Assembly (NCBI GenBank): GCA_004193555.1
Contig: RPGP01000040.1
Coordinates: 873,127-937,126, forward strand
Origin: Desulfobacteraceae bacterium Eth-SRB1
GTDB taxonomy: Bacteria; Desulfobacterota; Desulfobacteria; Desulfobacterales; ETH-SRB1
Reading direction: 5' to 3'
Length of the DNA: 64,000 nt
Positions 15,935-25,350 of this stretch are shown here, piece after piece. Position 1 is the stretch's first letter, and each line of letters starts with the position of its first letter. Made by a program: the position numbers and the translations under genes. Below the pieces are notes generated by a model that was not told the origin of the DNA, made no database searches, and saw only the letters and a list, made by a program, of their open reading frames with translations.

Positions 15935-16732
15935 TTACTGAAGGTATTTTCCGGAAAGAATGAAATTTTCCGTGAATACCGCGTCTTCCAGAACAATATC
16001 CGCTTTCCTGTTTTTGATTCCCATGAGGGTTTTGTGGTTTTTCTTATGCCGGATAATCAGAGTTTTATTCGCGGTCCAGGTATCTCCGTCAAGTTTTTCA
16101 AGATCGTGGTTTGTCTGGGTTTTAAGCAGTATTCCCCTCTGGTTGTAAAAAACGATCTTTACCGTAAAGAGGATATCTTTTCGCACAAAGACCACACGTT
16201 TTGCGTATCCGCTTACCTTTGCTTTTTCTTTAGTCCCTGGTGTAATCTCGATTACGTAGCACGCATTGCCGTCCAGTGTTTCCTCTCCGGTGAGGGTGTA
16301 AGTATAATCATCTATTTTATCAGACATCAGGTCTTCGTAAGTCAAGTCTGTGCCCATGAAATAGCTTTTCAGGCTGTTGCTTGACATGCGCTGGAGTTTT
16401 TTCTGCCCGGGCAGGTAAAGCCATTGTTTGCTCTGCCCGTCGTCGAGTTCCCATGTTAACAGGGCGGTGCCCGCAATATCCTTTGGCTCTCTGAATACGA
16501 TCAGGCTCCGCTTTAATCCGTTTTCAAATTCCTTGAAATACCGCTTGAGAAACCGCTTTTTCTTATTTCCTTTCTTGTTAATGATCAGCATGACAATATC
16601 TGCCGTATCATTTTTGACATCATGTGCTTCTTTTACAAGATCCATAATACGCCGGCCTGTCATCTCTTCGGCAAAAGTTCCGATCGGAACCAGGAATGTC
16701 AGCATTGTAAGGCAAACGATCAATTTTTTCAT
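15935..16732 (-). CDS. LolA-like periplasmic lipoprotein-sorting-type protein
   Basis: The 265 residues have a signal peptide (MKKLIVCLTMLTFLVPIGTF, cut after AEE) and a LolA_like domain: LKRSLIVFREPKDIAGTALL, then QWLYLPGQKKLQRMSSNSLK and GTDLTYEDLMSD. The pattern matches the outer membrane lipoprotein-sorting protein family found next to RND/MMPL exporters. It probably carries the hydrophobic cargo between the exporter and the outer membrane. It starts the operon with the exporter (142 bases downstream) and the barrel. Confidence 0.85.
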   Translation of the reverse strand: MKKLIVCLTMLTFLVPIGTFAEEMTGRRIMDLVKEAHDVKNDTADIVMLIINKKGNKKKRFLKRYFKEFENGLKRSLIVFREPKDIAGTALLTWELDDGQSKQWLYLPGQKKLQRMSSNSLKSYFMGTDLTYEDLMSDKIDDYTYTLTGEETLDGNACYVIEITPGTKEKAKVSGYAKRVVFVRKDILFTVKIVFYNQRGILLKTQTNHDLEKLDGDTWTANKTLIIRHKKNHKTLMGIKNRKADIVLEDAVFTENFILSGKYLQ

Positions 16733-17483
16733 GTCATCTCCTCATTTTTAAAACATTAGAACCAGAAACCAATCCCGACATTTCAGAATTCAGAGCAGGA
16801 TGGGCGACAAGTGCCATGGTCATGATAACAGACCAAAATTCCGGCAGGATAGTTTATCGCATTTGCTTTTAAGAACTTCCTTTTTCGCGAAGAGAGTATA
16901 AGAAAAACATCCGTGTGAGTCAATCGAATAATAACCGCAACAACTTTCCCTGGACGGCAAGTGTGGAGTTTTTTTTGTAGGTCGTAATCAGATATAACTC
17001 GTTCCACGCTACGTATCCCTATTTGATGTCTGCATTGGATAAGCATATGTGAAATAACCTCCGGGCTCATATTCGGATCTAAAAACCGATATCTTATCAC
17101 CTTTTCGCCATATTTAAATTTGACAAACTGGCGGAGTTAAAATAGACACCATGCCTCATGTTAAATATATTGCAATCGTAAATAAAAATTGTTAAACAAT
17201 TTATCATTATAAAACCCCCTGTCGACGCCGGCGACCCGGCCAAGCAAATCGCGGCTTGTCAAATTAATTGGCCTCAAAAAATTTCTGCGAAGACCGGGCA
17301 TGTAGTGACACGAAGTAAAGCATCAGCGCCAACCATTAGCGCTATCCAGTGAATTTAATATGTTCTGGATGCCGGATCAAGTCTGGTATGACGGTTTTTT
17401 ACAAGTGTATTATGTTTTGCTTTTGCATGATTTACATGTTCATTTTGTCGTAATGTTTATGACTATAAAAAAGGAAAGTCATT
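16733..17483. other. Intergenic region without a credible gene
   Basis: This 750-base gap separates the divergent exporter operon and the partner-switching operon, and should carry promoters for both. An open frame on the minus strand at 16783-17100 (105 codons, Cys/His-rich) has no ribosome-binding site or family and is not believed. A dispersed repeat lies at 17285-17410. The last 70 bases before 17484 contain an AAAGGAAAGTCATT ribosome-binding site. Confidence 0.5.
17285..17410 (+). repeat. Dispersed palindromic repeat, family 1 copy 1
   Basis: The copy reads ACACGAAGTAAAGCATCAGC, then TTAGCGCTATCCAGT, GTTCTGGATGCCGGATCAAG and a closing TTTTTTACAAGTG. The same blocks are found at 40805-40960 (same strand) and 52085-52195 (opposite strand). 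Confidence 0.7.
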
Positions 17484-17816
17484 ATGAATTTGAATGTAAA
17501 GAATGAAGAAAAGGAGACGCTGGTATCTCTCGCTGGCAGGATGGATGCCGTTTCATCACCCGAGTTCGAAAAGGAACTTGGGAGGTTGATCGATGAAGGG
17601 AATGTTAATTTTGTCATCGATTTGACTGAACTTGACTACATAAGCAGTGCCGGCCTTAGGAGTGTTCTGGTAACGGCCAAGAAGCTCAAAGGGAAAAACG
17701 GACAGATACTGTTAGCTTCTCTCCAGGCCGTCGTCAAAGAAGTCTTTGAGATTTCGGGATTTAGTACCATTATTCCCATTTATGAATCTGTGGAAGAGGC
17801 AATGGCGGCCCTGTAA
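17484..17816 (+). CDS. STAS-domain anti-sigma factor antagonist
   Basis: This 110-residue single STAS domain (SpoIIAA/RsbV-like) contains LTELDYISSAGLRSVL, where the Ser of ISSAGLR is the usual phosphorylation site. In its unphosphorylated form such a protein binds the partner kinase and releases the bound sigma factor or other target. It begins a plus-strand module with the HATPase gene (64-80 bases downstream), a periplasmic binding protein and a PP2C phosphatase, so all parts of a partner switch except the final target are present. Confidence 0.9.
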   Translation: MNLNVKNEEKETLVSLAGRMDAVSSPEFEKELGRLIDEGNVNFVIDLTELDYISSAGLRSVLVTAKKLKGKNGQILLASLQAVVKEVFEISGFSTIIPIYESVEEAMAAL

Positions 17817-17885
17817 TTCGCGGGGAAGATTTCCAGGCATTTATTGCACAGGCATTACACGCATAATTATAGAATCTGATTGTGG

Positions 17886-18299
17886 ATGCATTTCATGAAA
17901 TCTTTAAAACTTGCAGCCCTCATTGAAAATCTTAACCGGTTCGTATCCTTTGTCCATACATGCTCAGAAGAGTGTGGCTTTGAGGGCAAACGATTGATGG
18001 AAATAGAACTTGCCGTGGAAGAGGCAATGGTTAATATATTTAACTACGCCTATCCCGAGGGAGAGGGGCAGGTGGAAATGCAATGCGCCTTGAAGGAGGG
18101 CAAAAAATTCGTAATAGAGATACATGACAAGGGGATACCGTTTGACACCCTTTCACGTTCCGATCCCAATACAACATCTGATATAGGAGACAGAGAGATC
18201 GGGGGGCTGGGAATTTATTTTATTAAGAAAGTGGCGGATGAGGTGCGATACAGCCGCAAGGATGATATGAACATCCTTACTGTCGTATTTCTGGTGTAA
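17886..18299 (+). CDS. Anti-sigma factor serine kinase (RsbW/HATPase_c_2 type)
   Basis: About 137 residues with the Bergerat fold: IELAVEEAMVNIFNYAYP is the N-box helix, IHDKGIPFD the G1 box and GGLGIYFIKKVAD the G2/lid. Such proteins phosphorylate the STAS antagonist and sequester a target. The start is uncertain between ATG 17886 and ATG 17895, and a TTG at 17880 is also in frame; no strong ribosome-binding site separates them. It sits downstream of the STAS gene and upstream of the sensor genes. Confidence 0.85.
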   Translation: MHFMKSLKLAALIENLNRFVSFVHTCSEECGFEGKRLMEIELAVEEAMVNIFNYAYPEGEGQVEMQCALKEGKKFVIEIHDKGIPFDTLSRSDPNTTSDIGDREIGGLGIYFIKKVADEVRYSRKDDMNILTVVFLV

Positions 18300-18384
18300 T
18301 ACCGAGCCCTTAGTGGGGCTGCTGCGTTTTTTGCGTTGCACTTCAAGCGATTAAAATAATCTGTGAAATTTGTGGATCAAGATT

Positions 18385-19398
18385 ATGTTACATGCGAAAA
18401 TAAAAAAATACTGTAGATTTATAATCTCCGTCGCATTCTTTGTGATTACTATATGCGTGGCGCCCGTCGAAGGCGGCGATACCTTGAAAAAGGTATCATT
18501 CATACCTCAATGGGTTCCTCAGGCCCAGTTTGCGGGGTATTACATCGGGCTTGAAAAGGGTATCTACAGGAAATATGGTATAGATCTCACCATCATTACC
18601 GGCGGGCAGGACAGTCCGCCATCAGATCTCCTTATGGATGGAGGAGCGGATTTCGCTTCGCTTTGGCTGTCTACAGGAATCCAGATGCGGGCTGGGGGAG
18701 CAAAGATCTTCAACATTGCCCAGATAATGCAGAGATCGGCACTGATGCTTGTGGCCAAAAAGGCGAGCGGCATTGAAAAACCCTCGGACATGAATGGCAA
18801 AAAGGTCGGGTTATGGGGACCCGTCTTTCAGCTTCAGCCCCGGGCATTTTTCAGAAAATATAATCTTACAATGCAAATCATTCCCCAGTCCTTTTCCGTC
18901 AATCTCTTCCTGAGAGACGGCGTCGATGTGGCCTCGGCAATGTGGTACAACGAATACCATACAATTATGAACTGCGGCATTAATCCAGATGAGCTGACCA
19001 CATTTTTCTTCCATGAACACGGCCTCAATTTTCCTGAAGACGGCATTTACGTGCTTGAAGAAACATACAGGAAAGACCCGGCGCTGTGCGGGGCCTTTGT
19101 CCTGGCCTCTATCGAGGGATGGCAGTATGCCTTTGATCATCCCGATGAGGCACTGGCTGTTACCATGAGGAACCTAAAGAAGGAGCACATCCCCACTACT
19201 CTGGTCCATCAGAAGTGGATGCTGGAAAGAATGAAAGATCTGATTTTGCCGGAAAATGGTGAGGATACAGACATGGGAGGACTCCAGATTGAGGATTACA
19301 GCCGCGTTGCACGAGGCCTGAGGGGCATGGAACTTATAGACTCGGTCCCCAGTTTTACCTCTTTTTATAAGGTGATCAGAGATAAAGATGAAAAATAG
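18385..19398 (+). CDS. NMT1/THI5-like periplasmic substrate-binding protein
   Basis: The ATG at 18385 gives 337 residues with a signal peptide (FIISVAFFVITICVAP, cleavage near VEG). The mature part has FIPQWVPQAQFAGYYIGLEK, then GIYRKYGIDLTI and MNGKKVGLWG, the hallmarks of NMT1/ThiY/SsuA-type binding proteins for pyrimidine, sulfonate or related ligands. No ABC permease or ATPase gene is nearby. Its 3' end overlaps the start of the PP2C sensor gene by 11 bases, so the natural inference is that it presents a ligand to that sensor rather than to a transporter. Confidence 0.85.
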   Translation: MLHAKIKKYCRFIISVAFFVITICVAPVEGGDTLKKVSFIPQWVPQAQFAGYYIGLEKGIYRKYGIDLTIITGGQDSPPSDLLMDGGADFASLWLSTGIQMRAGGAKIFNIAQIMQRSALMLVAKKASGIEKPSDMNGKKVGLWGPVFQLQPRAFFRKYNLTMQIIPQSFSVNLFLRDGVDVASAMWYNEYHTIMNCGINPDELTTFFFHEHGLNFPEDGIYVLEETYRKDPALCGAFVLASIEGWQYAFDHPDEALAVTMRNLKKEHIPTTLVHQKWMLERMKDLILPENGEDTDMGGLQIEDYSRVARGLRGMELIDSVPSFTSFYKVIRDKDEK

Positions 19399-21316
19399 GG
19401 GATTGGCCTTCAAACTTATACTGCTCATATTGAGTAGCGTCACACTGATTTTTCTGCTGATTTTCGGCTACAGCTACATGTATTCCAGAAAAATCATCAT
19501 CAAGAATATCGAAAAAAACGCGATGAACCTTGCCAGAGCAACGGTAAATCAGATCGACGTTGTCCTCAGTTCTGTCGAAAAGGTCCCCGAAAATATGGCC
19601 TGTGTCCTCGATCAGTCGCTCTGCACCGGAGAGGAACTCAACAACCTGTTAAAACACATTGTACAAAATAATAAGGAAATCTACGGGTCTGCGGTTGCCT
19701 TTGAACCCTGGATATATGACGGCGAAAAAGAACGATACGCCCCCTATTTTTATAAGAGCAGCGGTAAAATAAGGTATTCCAATCTGGGGACGGCATCATA
19801 CAAGTACTTCTTCCAGGACTGGTATCAGATCCCAAAAGAATTGAATCGGCCTGTCTGGACCGAACCATATTTCGATGAGGGGGGCGGCAACATCATCATG
19901 TCCACCTATTCGGTCCCCTTCTACAGAACGGTGGAGGGGAAGAAAGGGATTACGGGAATCATTACAGCCGATGTTTCGCTGTCGTGGCTTCAGGAAATAG
20001 TCGCTTCAATCAAGATAGCAAAAACAGGATACGGTTTCCTCATATCTCAGAATGGCACCTTTGTAACCCATCCCCAAAAAAAATTCGTCATGAACGAGAC
20101 CATTTTCAGCCAGGCAGAGGCGCGGGGAGATGAGGAACTGAGAAGAATCGGGCGAGAGATGATTCGCGGGAAATCAGGCTTTGTTCCCTTTCGCAGCCTC
20201 TTGACAGGAAAACTGTGCTGGATGGTCTATGCTCCGCTTTCCTCCAGTAAATTGTCACTCGGTGTCCTTTTCCCGCAGGATGAACTGATGGCCGATGTGG
20301 TACGCCTCAATAAAATTGTGATAATTCTCGGCGTACTCGGTTTCATCTTTCTCTTTGTCGTCATAGTCTTCATTGCCCGATCAATAACAAGACCGCTGAG
20401 CGCTCTTGCCGGCGCAACTGAAGATATCGCCACGGGAAACCTCGACGTATCGATTCCCGAGATCAGGACAAGAGATGAGGTGGGACAACTTGCCCACTCT
20501 TTTGACTACATGAAACAGTCCCTGAAACAATATATTGCCGACCTGACGGAAACAACAGCCGCAAAGGAGAGAATAGAAAGCGAACTGCAGATAGCACACG
20601 ACATTCAGATGGGGATTCTGCCCAAAATCTTTCCTCCCTTCCCCGAAATGCCCGAGTTTGATCTCTATGCCACAATTGAACCGGCACGGGAAGTGGGGGG
20701 GGACCTCTTCGACTTCTTTTTTCTTGATGACGACCATCTCTGTTTTAACGTGGGCGATGTTTCAGGGAAGGGGGTGCCCGCATCTCTATTTATGGCTGTT
20801 ACCAAAACGCTGATAAAAACGAGGGCCACCAAAGACATGGCGCCGGAGGTTATCTTGAACCAGGTCAATCAGGACCTTTCCACTGATAATCCGTCGCTCC
20901 TTTTTGTCACGCTCTTTCTCGGTATTTTCAATATCAAGGACGGAACGATAGAATACTGCAACGGCGGTCACAATCCACCCTACATTATTCGTGCAAGCGG
21001 TGAGATCGAAGCTGTTGAAACGACCGACGGGTTAGCCCTGGGTGTGATGGAAGATTTTTCCTTCCAGTCGAAGCGGGTCGTTTTAAACAAGGGGGATGCG
21101 ATTTTCATCTATTCCGACGGTGTTACCGAGGCCATGAACAGCAGGCATGAACTCTTTTCCGAAGAAAGACTGGAAGGCGAACTGAAAAGGCTCAAGGGCC
21201 TCCAGGTAGGTGATATCCTGGCTGGAGTCACGGAAAAAATCCGTGAATTCTCACAGGATGAACCGCAGACGGACGACATCACCATGATGATTATCCGATA
21301 TAACAGAAATGAATAA
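19388..21316 (+). CDS. Membrane sensor phosphatase: dCache + HAMP + PP2C (SpoIIE)
   Basis: The 642 residues comprise TM1 (LAFKLILLILSSVTLIFLLI), a periplasmic Cache domain of about 45-300 (YGSAVAFEPWIY, DWYQIPKELNRPVWTEPYFD), TM2 (IVIILGVLGFIFLFVVIVFI), a HAMP domain at about 330-390, and a PP2C domain from about 405. The PP2C metal residues are visible in REVGGDLFDFF, GDVSGKGVPASLF, YSDGVTEAMN and TDDITMM. It would dephosphorylate the STAS protein of this cluster in response to a periplasmic ligand. It is complete and closes the four-gene module. Confidence 0.92.
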   Translation: MKNRGLAFKLILLILSSVTLIFLLIFGYSYMYSRKIIIKNIEKNAMNLARATVNQIDVVLSSVEKVPENMACVLDQSLCTGEELNNLLKHIVQNNKEIYGSAVAFEPWIYDGEKERYAPYFYKSSGKIRYSNLGTASYKYFFQDWYQIPKELNRPVWTEPYFDEGGGNIIMSTYSVPFYRTVEGKKGITGIITADVSLSWLQEIVASIKIAKTGYGFLISQNGTFVTHPQKKFVMNETIFSQAEARGDEELRRIGREMIRGKSGFVPFRSLLTGKLCWMVYAPLSSSKLSLGVLFPQDELMADVVRLNKIVIILGVLGFIFLFVVIVFIARSITRPLSALAGATEDIATGNLDVSIPEIRTRDEVGQLAHSFDYMKQSLKQYIADLTETTAAKERIESELQIAHDIQMGILPKIFPPFPEMPEFDLYATIEPAREVGGDLFDFFFLDDDHLCFNVGDVSGKGVPASLFMAVTKTLIKTRATKDMAPEVILNQVNQDLSTDNPSLLFVTLFLGIFNIKDGTIEYCNGGHNPPYIIRASGEIEAVETTDGLALGVMEDFSFQSKRVVLNKGDAIFIYSDGVTEAMNSRHELFSEERLEGELKRLKGLQVGDILAGVTEKIREFSQDEPQTDDITMMIIRYNRNE

Positions 21317-21629
21317 CCCCGTTGAGACACAGATTGGGGAAAAGGGACGCTCCTCAGTTTATAAGTTTGTATCATCAAGAATGGAATAGCTAAATCTTTT
21401 TTTTAGTTCATAGTTCCCGATCTTGTTAACAGCTTGTTATAATAATCATGTTTTCTATTCGCTTTAAAAGCAAATACTGTGATGGCCGGCATTGATTCAT
21501 CTCAGTATCGTCAACCCTGAAAACTTAAAATTGTTGTCAAACTTAAACAGGACTGGAAAATGTTTCAGGTCTTTCTTTTTTAGCTCAAAAGCAAAGTTGC
21601 CATAATCCAGCTTATCTTGTAAATCTTGT
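21317..21629. other. Intergenic region with a possible gene remnant
   Basis: On the minus strand about 47 codons ahead of 21490 read LDYGNFAFELKKKDLKHFPV, then LFKFDNNFKFSGLTILR and a stop, which looks like the end of a coding region. It has no start and no recognised family. It may be a leftover of a gene that once preceded or followed the ORF6N gene. Nothing else is evident. Confidence 0.3.
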
Positions 21630-22202
21630 CTAAGAAGTCTTTCTTTTGCGTTTAGGTCTCAAGCTGCCATATGTTGCCTTCTTTTCCTTTACCACAAACC
21701 CAATCTTTTTGCGTGGCTTTTCAGGCGGTGTCATGAGTTGCCGGATCGTCTCAAAAATGGCCTGAATCTGTTCATCATGACTTTCCAGATGTTGTTCGAG
21801 TTCTGCAAGTTTCTGTGCCAGTTTGTTATTGGATGCGATCATTTTTCTTAACTGAACGAAAGCTCTTATGATTGCAATATTCACGTCAATTGCCCGCTTG
21901 CTATTGAGAACAGATGACAACATCGCAACTCCTTGTTCTGTAAAGACATAAGGCAAATAACGGCGACCACCACGCCCAGGCTTTGAGATGCCAGTTTGGC
22001 ATCTCAAAAGCTCCGCCTCCTCGCCGGTAGCCTGAAACATGAAGTCTTCAGGGAAGCGTTCAGTGTTTCGTTTAACCGCTCGATTCAGCGCACCGGTTTC
22101 TACGCCATAAAGGTCTGCAAGATCCCGATCCAGCATAACTTTTTCATCGCGAATAAAGACTATTTTATTTACAATTGACTCAATGGGAACAGTTGTTGTC
22201 AT
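21630..22202 (-). CDS. ORF6N domain DNA-binding protein
   Basis: This 190-residue protein has an N-terminal ORF6N domain: IVNKIVFIRDEKVMLDRDLA, then DLYGVETGALNRAVKRN, RFPEDFMFQ and FTEQGVAMLSSVLNS. A coiled-coil follows at about 120-150 (LAELEQHLESHDEQ), and the C-terminus is a basic tail. ORF6N/KilA-N-type proteins occur in phages and mobile islands and are thought to bind DNA. It is isolated between unrelated operons, with a solo REP-type hairpin 40 bases upstream of its start, consistent with acquired DNA. Confidence 0.85.
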   Translation of the reverse strand: MTTTVPIESIVNKIVFIRDEKVMLDRDLADLYGVETGALNRAVKRNTERFPEDFMFQATGEEAELLRCQTGISKPGRGGRRYLPYVFTEQGVAMLSSVLNSKRAIDVNIAIIRAFVQLRKMIASNNKLAQKLAELEQHLESHDEQIQAIFETIRQLMTPPEKPRKKIGFVVKEKKATYGSLRPKRKRKTS

Positions 22203-22240
22203 AGTAGCTCCAAAATTACAAAAATGTGTTCAGTCTCAGA

Positions 22241-22264
22241 AAGGGGTCAGGTCTGCCTTTGACC
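22241..22264 (+). repeat. Solo REP-type hairpin related to the RAYT ends
   Basis: AAGGGGTCAGGTCTGCCTTT followed by GACC matches the RAYT end at 1851-1873 (inverse complement) at 19 of 22 positions, about 20 kb from that element. It keeps the GGTCA...TGACC hairpin. No transposase is nearby, so it is a non-autonomous copy or relic. Confidence 0.65.
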
Positions 22265-22460
22265 ATTAATGATATTATCTTGATTGAATGTTGTTTTTTC
22301 CGGTCTTATCTGGACTTTGTTCCACGTCGTCTGATAATTTCTTCTCGTTGGCCTGGTGTTGGTTTTGCCATTTTTTAACAAAAAGAGGTTGTAATGTAAA
22401 ATCACACACATTGCCGAAAAAATCAATTTAAATCAGGGTATATCTGTCTGATCGTAGTTT

Positions 22461-22488
22461 GACATCAAACAGCCAGTGTTTATTTTTA
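22461..22488 (+). promoter_or_regulatory. Possible sigma70-type promoter of clpB
   Basis: TTGACA is followed after 16 bases by TATTTT about 80 bases upstream of the clpB start. No clear sigma32 consensus or CIRCE element was seen. Assignment is by motif and position only. Confidence 0.35.
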
Positions 22489-22529
22489 ATTAAATTATGA
22501 AATTCATAATTCATAATTTAAAATTGTGT

Positions 22530-22550
22530 ATGAACGATCTTTTCGTTCAT
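22530..22550 (+). promoter_or_regulatory. Inverted repeat in the clpB leader
   Basis: ATGAACGA and TCGTTCAT form a perfect 8-bp inverted repeat around TCTTT, 19 bases before the clpB start and directly ahead of its AGGAGG site. It could be an operator or an RNA hairpin affecting translation. Confidence 0.45.
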
Positions 22551-22569
22551 GCACTGATCAGGAGGCATT

Positions 22570-25176
22570 ATGCGTTTTGATAAATTTACAATAAAATCAC
22601 AGGAACTCATTCAAAATGCCCAGGCCACGGCATCGAAGCATAATAACCAGCAGATTGAGCCGGAGCATTTGCTTAAATCCATGCTGGATGAAGAGACCGG
22701 AATAGCCGCTTCAATGCTGTTGAAGCTTGGCGTTTCTCCAAAGGATGTCGCCCGGGACCTGGCGCTTGCCATTGATAAATTGCCAAAGGTAAACGGAAGC
22801 GGAATGGGGGATGCTCATATATCACAAATGACAAAAGATGTTCTGGATGCCTCCTTTGTAGAAGCAGCTAATATGAAAGATGAATATGTGAGCATAGAAC
22901 ATATTATTCTGGCAATTGCCGACAAAAAGGATTGTGAGGCATCAAAGATTCTTGGCCGTTATGGGATAAAAAGAGAATCGATCTTAAAAGTATTATTGGA
23001 TATCCGTGGTTCGCAGCGGATTACAGACCCGAACCCTGAAGAAAAATACCAGGCCCTTGATAAGTTCAGCCGTGATCTGACAGATCTTGCCCGTCTGGGC
23101 AAACTCGATCCTGTTATCGGGCGGGATAATGAAATAAGACGGGTTGTGCAGGTTCTTTCAAGACGGACCAAGAATAATCCTGTTCTCATAGGAGAGCCCG
23201 GAGTCGGCAAGACAGCTATTGTCGAAGGTCTCGCACAGCGAATTATCGAGGGGGATATTGCCGAAACCTTAAAGAACAGGCGGGTGGCTGCTTTGGATAT
23301 GGGCGCCCTTATTGCCGGCGCCAAGTACAGGGGGGAATTTGAGGATCGCCTGAAAGCGGTATTAAAGGAGGTGGAGCAGGCAGAAGGAGAAGTTATACTT
23401 TTCATTGATGAGCTTCATACCGTGGTTGGAGCAGGCGCGAGCGAAGGATCGATGGACGCTTCAAACATGTTAAAGCCAGCCCTTGCAAGAGGAACCCTCC
23501 GGTGCGTTGGGGCGACCACCCTGAATGAATACAGGAAATATATTGAAAAAGATGCCGCTCTTGAAAGACGTTTTCAGCCTGTTATGGTACAGGAACCCAC
23601 TGTTGAAGACACCATTTCTATCCTCCGGGGCCTTAAGGAAAAATATGAGGTGCATCATGGCGTAAGAATAAAGGACTCCGCTATTGTTGCCGCTGCAACG
23701 CTTTCAAACCGTTATATTTCAGACCGCTTTCTTCCTGATAAGGCCATTGACCTAATTGATGAATGCGCTTCAAAGCTCAGAATCGAGATAGACAGTATGC
23801 CTGTGGAGATAGATGAAATCCAGCGCAAAATTACACAGCTTGAAATCGAACGGGAAGCGTTGAAAAAGGAATCTGATCAGGCATCAAAGGATCGTCTGAT
23901 AAAGATTGAAGAGGATCTGGCAGCCTTAAAAGATGAAATCCAGGCAATGAAGGCCCACTGGCAAAACGAGAAGGATGCGATTAAGAACATAAGAGAGATA
24001 AAGGAAAAAATCGAAAAACTTGGCATCGAGGAGCAACAGGCTGAGAGGGAGGGCAACCTGGCAAGGGTTGCGGAAATCAGATACGGAAAGTCATCTGAAC
24101 TTAAGAAGCATTTTGATGAAGCTAAAACAAAGCTTTCAGAGCTTCAGAAAGACAGAAAAATGCTCAAGGAAGAAGTTGATGCTGAAGATATTGCCAGGGT
24201 AATATACAGGTGGACAGGTATCCCTGTCAGCAAGATGCTTGAGGGTGAAAGGGAAAGACTCGTACACATGGAGGATCGTATCGGAAAAAGGGTCATCGGG
24301 CAAAAGGAGGCTGTTGAAGCTGTTTCAAATGCTGTCCGCCGGGCGCGTTCCGGGTTGCAGGATCAAAATCGTCCCATTGGATCGTTTATATTTATGGGTC
24401 CCACAGGTGTGGGCAAGACAGAGCTTGCCAAGGCCCTTGCAGAATTTATTTTTGACAGTGAACAGGCAATGGTAAGAATCGACATGTCGGAATATATGGA
24501 AAAACATTCTGTCTCAAGGCTTATCGGCGCTCCTCCCGGTTACGTGGGATACGAGGAAGGCGGCTATTTAACCGAGGCCGTGCGAAGAAGGCCATATTCC
24601 GTGGTGCTGTTTGATGAAATTGAAAAAGCTCATCCAGAAGTTTTTAATATTCTGCTTCAGATCTTAGATGACGGACGAATGACGGACGGCCATGGAAGGA
24701 CAGTCGATTTTAAAAACAGTATAATTGTCATGACTTCAAATGTCGGCAGCCAGTGGATTCAGGACCTTGGCATCTCAAAACGGGAAGATGTGGAAGCTAA
24801 GATGACAGAGGCTCTTCACGCAACTTTCAAACCTGAATTCTTAAACAGAATAGACGACATAATAATTTTCCATAACCTTATACCGGAACAGATTCGTAAG
24901 ATAGTGGGGATTCAGATAAAAAGACTCAATTCAAGACTTTCTGAAAAAAAGATTAATCTTGTTATTTCAGATAAAGCTATGTCGTTTCTTGCTGAAAATG
25001 GATATGATCAGATATTCGGAGCACGGCCTTTAAAACGCGCAATTCAAAAATATATTGAGAATCCATTGGCCATGGAAATACTTAAGGGGCAAATTTCTGA
25101 AGGAACAAGTTTAAAGGCTGATATAGAGAATAATCAAATTGTTTTTCGCAATTTGTCGCCAGCCGGAATTGTTTAG
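22570..25176 (+). CDS. clpB: ATP-dependent disaggregase ClpB
   Basis: The 868 residues match ClpB length and order: N-terminal Clp-N repeats (to about 145), AAA1 with Walker [14 protein letters not shown] near 205, a long coiled-coil middle domain of about 410-530, AAA2 with [16 protein letters not shown] near 608, and a C-terminal D2-small domain with [19 protein letters not shown]. The middle domain marks ClpB rather than ClpA/C. It solubilises aggregated proteins with DnaK. AGGAGG lies 8 bases before the ATG. It is transcribed alone. Confidence 0.97.
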   Translation: MRFDKFTIKSQELIQNAQATASKHNNQQIEPEHLLKSMLDEETGIAASMLLKLGVSPKDVARDLALAIDKLPKVNGSGMGDAHISQMTKDVLDASFVEAANMKDEYVSIEHIILAIADKKDCEASKILGRYGIKRESILKVLLDIRGSQRITDPNPEEKYQALDKFSRDLTDLARLGKLDPVIGRDNEIRRVVQVLSRRTKNNPVLIGEPGVGKTAIVEGLAQRIIEGDIAETLKNRRVAALDMGALIAGAKYRGEFEDRLKAVLKEVEQAEGEVILFIDELHTVVGAGASEGSMDASNMLKPALARGTLRCVGATTLNEYRKYIEKDAALERRFQPVMVQEPTVEDTISILRGLKEKYEVHHGVRIKDSAIVAAATLSNRYISDRFLPDKAIDLIDECASKLRIEIDSMPVEIDEIQRKITQLEIEREALKKESDQASKDRLIKIEEDLAALKDEIQAMKAHWQNEKDAIKNIREIKEKIEKLGIEEQQAEREGNLARVAEIRYGKSSELKKHFDEAKTKLSELQKDRKMLKEEVDAEDIARVIYRWTGIPVSKMLEGERERLVHMEDRIGKRVIGQKEAVEAVSNAVRRARSGLQDQNRPIGSFIFMGPTGVGKTELAKALAEFIFDSEQAMVRIDMSEYMEKHSVSRLIGAPPGYVGYEEGGYLTEAVRRRPYSVVLFDEIEKAHPEVFNILLQILDDGRMTDGHGRTVDFKNSIIVMTSNVGSQWIQDLGISKREDVEAKMTEALHATFKPEFLNRIDDIIIFHNLIPEQIRKIVGIQIKRLNSRLSEKKINLVISDKAMSFLAENGYDQIFGARPLKRAIQKYIENPLAMEILKGQISEGTSLKADIENNQIVFRNLSPAGIV

Positions 25177-25298
25177 CCGCAGATCTACGCTGATCATCAC
25201 TGACTAAATCAGTTTAACCTTGAACTTTGAACCTCTGAACCGTGAACGGTTACTTGTATTTAAACCTATCTGCGTTCATCTGTGTGAATCTGTGGCCG
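25176..25298. repeat. Dispersed inverted-repeat element, family 2 copy 1
   Basis: It starts on the last base of the clpB stop with GCCGCAGATCTACGCTGATC and ends with TGCGTTCATCTGTGTGAATC then TGTGGC. The two ends are imperfect inverse complements. Reversed, it matches the copy at 53725-53926 almost base for base at both edges; a shorter relative is at 29971-30096. Confidence 0.75.
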
Positions 25299-25350
25299 AA
25301 TAGTTACAAAAATTATTGAAATCCACTGTAATTCATTGTAATATTTTTAT

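Noticed and set aside
16783-17100. 105-codon minus-strand ORF upstream of the LolA-like gene
   Set aside because: No ribosome-binding site, no family, odd Cys/His composition and low-complexity surroundings.
17484-19398. An ABC transporter operon around the NMT1-like protein
   Set aside because: No permease or ATPase gene is adjacent; neighbours are signalling genes.
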